Shown: positions 40,752 through 43,755 of the stretch, one piece after another
Layout of the letters: each line of letters starts with the position of its first letter
Position numbering within the stretch: the stretch's first letter is position 1
Assembly: GCA_903835655.1 (NCBI GenBank)
Contig: CAILNT010000108.1
Location: forward strand, 1-43,755
From: an uncultured Pseudomonadota bacterium
GTDB lineage: Bacteria > Pseudomonadota > Gammaproteobacteria > Burkholderiales > Thiobacillaceae
Length of the DNA: 43,755 nucleotides
Reading direction: 5' to 3'
Made by a program: the position numbers and the translations under genes
Notes under the pieces: generated by a model
What the model was told of the DNA's origin: nothing
Databases searched by the model: none
What the model saw: the letters and a program-made list of their open reading frames with translations, nothing else

Positions 40752-41793
40752 GTTCCGGCAGGCGCGTCTTTCTGCCCAGCCGCTTCACATCGCGATATGC
40801 CCCCCAGCTATCCAGCTGCCAGGCGTCAACCAGTTCTTCCCATTCCGTCAGCAGGAAGTTCAGGCTGAACTTTTGCCCCGTTTTTTCGTTGCTGGCCGCT
40901 GCCTTCATGGTCCGCTTGACCGCCTCACTGGATGCGATGTGAGGACGGCCAAACTGCTGCTCGTATAGGCGCTCGCCTATCGCATTCATGGCGTGCACTT
41001 CCAGGCGTTCAGCCAGGCGGGGCTCGTTGCTAATCAAGCGCCTGAGCTTGGTTAGCAGTGCATTCGCGAGCGTGTCGGAGAACGTAACCAGCAGCACCCG
41101 GCTTTCGGGATGACTGCGCGCCAGAAATACGGCCCGATGCAGTGCTACGATGGTCTTGCCCGTACCAGCCGAGCCGGAAACTCGCGCCGGCCCGCTGTAG
41201 TCGCGCTCCACCCACTGCCGTTGGGCGGGGTACAGAAAGATCGTCCACTTCTCCCACGGGAATTCCAGGGCGCGTTCCAGTTCCTCGACATCGTTCATGA
41301 CCCGGAAGCGGCGCTGGGCATCGGGATGGCTGTAAGGGTCGGTGCCGGTCGTAGGCTGCGTGACCTGCGGCTTGCCACCCGTCGCGAGTTCCAGCGAAGC
41401 CTCGGAGGCCTCGGCCGGCAGATCGGCGTCACCAGAGGAATAAGGAACCCGGACCTCCTCCACACGTTCGCGGATTTCCACCCATTGGGCAGCCCCAGTC
41501 TTGGGGTGGGTTTCCAGCTTGCGGCGGTTCGCCCACTCATAGGCCGGGTCATGGTGATCCACGTAGCACAGCAACAGGCTGGCGTCCGACTTGTGCACGA
41601 TCAGCCGAATGTCGCTGCTGACCCGCACCGACCAGAAGTGCTTGTCCCGTGCCTTGTCCAGCTTGTGCAAACTCATGCCCGGATTGGCAGGATTCAGTTG
41701 CAGATCGAAGGCGGTGGTCTTGACGGCCTTCTGTTCCTCGCCAGTGAGCTTGGCGAGGCTATCGGTGAAGGTGTCGGCGATGCGGAAGTCCAT
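40749..41793 (-). pseudogene. RelE-like/UvrD helicase gene, 5' part, broken by internal deletion
   Basis: It starts at the ATG at 41793 (GTG at 41796 possible), 10 nt after rhuM. The first 90 residues resemble the RelE toxin fold (FTDSLAKLTGEEQKAV, HKLDKARDKHFWSVRVSSDI, LCYVDHHDPAYEWANRR). UvrD motifs follow: Walker A RVSGSAGTGKTIVALHRAV and VLLVTFSDTLANALL. At about 40749-40756 the normal sequence stops after RKTRLPE and jumps, with a frame change, to GPPPSIRVFKTED. In intact relatives as I recall them, about 125 residues lie between, including the Walker B motif, so ATP hydrolysis would be lost. Confidence 0.85.
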
Positions 41794-41803
41794 CACCGCC
41801 CCA

Positions 41804-42790
41804 TCACTTCGGCTTCATGGCCGGCAACTGTTTCACCATCTGGTCGAAATCCGATTCGAAACGATGGTCGTCCAGCACCCGGAACTTGTCGAACTCCTGC
41901 TCGGCGTGAGCCTTCGCCAGATCAGCCGACACCTTGCCCGCGCCTTGCAGGATCTCACGGTCATTCAGCGTCAGAAAACCCTCCAGCTTGGTAATCCAGT
42001 CCTGCATGGTCATGGCAATGCGTCGCGCCGCCTGGCCTTCGGCGAAGATCAGATACTGCTCGGCCAGGTTGTTGAGGGCGCGCAGTTCTTCCTCATTCAG
42101 GTAGTTTTTGGCGATGCTCACATCCGCCTTGCGGATACGCGCGCCTTCCCAGGTCGTCAGTCCCATGTTGGGTTGCCTGCTGTCGGCGCGGGTGGCGATC
42201 AGCTCGGCGGCGGTCTGGCCGTGGATGGCGTAATGCACCTTGTTCTGCACCGTGGCGAACAATGTCTGGGTGAGTGGATGGCGTGCGTCGTAATCCACGC
42301 TGGTCGCGTAGATGTCGGTGATCTTCTGATAGAACCGCCGCTCGCTGGTGCGGATGTCTTGCAGGCGGCGGGTCAGCTCGTCGAAGTAATCGCGGCCCTT
42401 GCCGGGGTTCTTCAAACGCTCGTCATCCAGCACGAAGCCCTTGACGATGTATTCCTTCAACTTGTCGCTGGCCCACTGGCGAAAGCGCACAGCGACCGGG
42501 CTACGTACCCGGAAGCCCAGGGCCAGCACCATGTCTAGGTTGTAGTGCGCCACCTCGTACTGTTTGCCGTCGGCGGCAGTTGTTCGGAAAAACCGAACAA
42601 CTGCACTTTCATCCAGCTCGCCATCTTCGAATATGTGCTTGATGTGCTCGCTGATCGTCCCCTTGGCCTTGCCGAACAATTCGGTTAACTGCTTCTGGTT
42701 CAGCCAGATGGTTTCCGCCTCCAGCATCACGTCGATGCGGGTGGAGCCGTCTTCGCTTTGGTAGATCAGGAATTGTTGGGGCTTATCCAT
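41804..42790 (-). CDS. RhuM-family protein
   Basis: 328 residues from the ATG at 42790, which shares one base with the stop of the methyltransferase gene (TGATG). The N-terminus holds the RhuM signature: ETIWLNQKQLTELFGKAKGT, ISEHIKHIFEDGEL, VVRFFRTTAADGKQYEVAHY and LDMVLALGFRVRSPVAVRFR. RhuM was first named in a Salmonella pathogenicity island; many relatives lie beside restriction-modification genes, as here. The winged-helix-like N-terminus suggests DNA binding. The C-terminus (residues 200-300) resembles the helical part of the same family. The protein is full length. Confidence 0.88.
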   Translation of the reverse strand: MDKPQQFLIYQSEDGSTRIDVMLEAETIWLNQKQLTELFGKAKGTISEHIKHIFEDGELDESAVVRFFRTTAADGKQYEVAHYNLDMVLALGFRVRSPVAVRFRQWASDKLKEYIVKGFVLDDERLKNPGKGRDYFDELTRRLQDIRTSERRFYQKITDIYATSVDYDARHPLTQTLFATVQNKVHYAIHGQTAAELIATRADSRQPNMGLTTWEGARIRKADVSIAKNYLNEEELRALNNLAEQYLIFAEGQAARRIAMTMQDWITKLEGFLTLNDREILQGAGKVSADLAKAHAEQEFDKFRVLDDHRFESDFDQMVKQLPAMKPK

Positions 42791-43755
42791 CACCGCACCC
42801 GAAACACCTTCATCACCTCATCCCCCAGGTGGTTGATGACCTTCACCGCGATGCGGCCGGACTTTGGTTTATCGAAGGGGCGCGACGTGTCACTGTTCAG
42901 TGTGGCCCAGGCATCGATGTTGATCTCGGCTTTCAGCGTGGTCTTCAGCGCCTTGTAGGGGTCGTTGGCGCCGAGGAAGTAGGCGTGGCGGACGAAGAAG
43001 GATTCCATGTTGTAGTCGGTGTCGATGAACCAGCAGGCGATGCCTTCGGCACCGTCGCTGCGGACTTCGCCGGTGTTGGGGTGGAAGACATCGACGCCGT
43101 TGACCCGCACTTGCAACTGATGGCGCACCTGGCCACCCTCGGCCTCATTGTCCAAATACAGGATGTCGATGTCGGGCTCGCCGAAGATGACGAACAGGTT
43201 GCCCTTGCCGGTGTTCTTGAGGTCTTCGGCCATGTGCAGGTCGGCGTTCATGCGCGCCTTGAGCACGGGGATGCGGCCGAGCTTGTCGAACTCGGACGAG
43301 TGGGCATCGTAGTTGAAGGCGCAGGCGATGAGCACGTCGAAATCGGCGTCCCCGGCCTCGCGGGCAGCTTCCACCAGGTCGGGACGGGAGACGGTGCCGA
43401 ACTCGGGGCCGATGAAGATGGCGGCGCGTTTCTCGGTTTTAGTCCCCTCTCCCTCAGGGAGAGGGCTAGGGTGAGGGTGGGTCTCAACGTAGCGGCCTTC
43501 GGCGCAGACCAGGTTGCCCGGCCAGGGGATCAGCGCGGTGAAGCTGATCCGGTCTTCCTTGTGGGCCTGCTGCACGCCGGCGGTCTTGAGGTTTTCCAGG
43601 ATCATCTGGACGAAGTCACGTTCCTCGCCCGCAGTTGGCCCATAAGCGGGTTCCGGTTCGGCGAGTTTTTGCGTGTTGGGGTCGATCAACTCGTCGTTCT
43701 CATCGACGGCCAGGACGCGGTGGGGCGACAGGCTTTCCACGGTGAAGGGGCCGGC
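42790..43755 (-). CDS. Site-specific DNA methyltransferase, C-terminal part (runs off right edge)
   Basis: About 321 residues, open through the window end. The first visible residues, GPFTVESLSPHRVL, and later AAIFIGPEFGTVSRPDLVEA, DFDVLIACAFNYDA, LFVIFGEPDIDILY and GIACWFIDTDYNMESFFVRH match the C-terminal region of large adenine-specific methyltransferases of type III-like systems. The catalytic motifs (DPPY, FxGxG) would lie to the right of the window. Near residue 100 it contains THPHPSPLPEGEG, encoded by a palindromic dispersed repeat and absent from the family as I recall it. The stop overlaps the rhuM start. Confidence 0.85.
   Translation of the reverse strand, partial: AGPFTVESLSPHRVLAVDENDELIDPNTQKLAEPEPAYGPTAGEERDFVQMILENLKTAGVQQAHKEDRISFTALIPWPGNLVCAEGRYVETHPHPSPLPEGEGTKTEKRAAIFIGPEFGTVSRPDLVEAAREAGDADFDVLIACAFNYDAHSSEFDKLGRIPVLKARMNADLHMAEDLKNTGKGNLFVIFGEPDIDILYLDNEAEGGQVRHQLQVRVNGVDVFHPNTGEVRSDGAEGIACWFIDTDYNMESFFVRHAYFLGANDPYKALKTTLKAEINIDAWATLNSDTSRPFDKPKSGRIAVKVINHLGDEVMKVFRVR
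43445..43485. repeat. Palindromic repeat inserted in frame within the methyltransferase gene
   Basis: CCCTCTCCC at 43445-43453, then TCA, then the exact reverse complement GGGAGAGGG (43457-43465), followed by CTAGGGTGAGGGTGGGTC. This is a widespread intergenic dispersed repeat, but here it is read through as THPHPSPLPEGEG without a stop or frameshift. A related small hairpin lies at 6881-6903. Confidence 0.85.

Overview
The window is GC-rich and reads like a chromosomal segment of a Gram-negative proteobacterium. It has lipoprotein signals, an outer-membrane barrel, an RND-type adaptor, a complete Kdp potassium system and many periplasmic proteins. Gene style and the proteobacterial-type dispersed palindromes suggest a betaproteobacterium or a close relative. 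That is an impression; no rRNA or other marker is present to settle it. I found no tRNA, rRNA, CRISPR array or intact insertion sequence.

Layout. 1-250: 72-bp tandem repeats and a MITE-like palindromic element. 270-5667: an RND adaptor lipoprotein (minus), hisD, an Rpn-type nuclease and a WecA/MraY-family sugar-phosphate transferase with an unusual Cys-containing N-terminal region. 5883-6620: a small outer-membrane barrel (minus). 6753-7474: a repeat-rich zone with gene fragments. 7664-15821: a kdp operon (small membrane ORF, kdpF, A, B, C, D, E). 15913-17802: a caspase-fold protease fused to a parvulin-type prolyl isomerase (minus). 18217-21157: a nitroreductase pseudogene, a MazE/MazF-type toxin-antitoxin pair with a visible promoter/operator, a small secreted protein and a GAF-GGDEF diguanylate cyclase. 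21281-22089: a second repeat-rich zone. It carries an inverted copy of the repeat at 6753-7240, so the two copies bracket about 14.5 kb.

22129-39628 is the most striking part: eleven consecutive plus-strand genes, nearly all with export signals. In order they encode an OmpA/beta-propeller/caspase giant (1645 aa), a beta-propeller/caspase protein (963 aa), a DUF4384 protein, a FecR-domain protein, a CHASE2 adenylate cyclase, an LPP20-like lipoprotein, a CsgG-like lipoprotein, two more LPP20-like lipoproteins, a transglutaminase-like protein and a further LPP20-like protein. I infer an envelope system with proteolytic (caspase-fold), cross-linking or peptidase (transglutaminase-fold), scaffold (LPP20/CsgG-like) and second-messenger (cAMP) parts. 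I know of no described system with this combination.

39816-43755 (minus) is the remains of a defence island: the C-terminus of a site-specific DNA methyltransferase, a RhuM-family protein, and a RelE-like/UvrD helicase gene. The helicase gene has an internal deletion with a frameshift, and its 3' part runs in frame into a PAS domain and then into a HigA-type antitoxin C-terminus. Together with the internally deleted nitroreductase gene, this suggests either repeated deletions in this genome or assembly artefacts.
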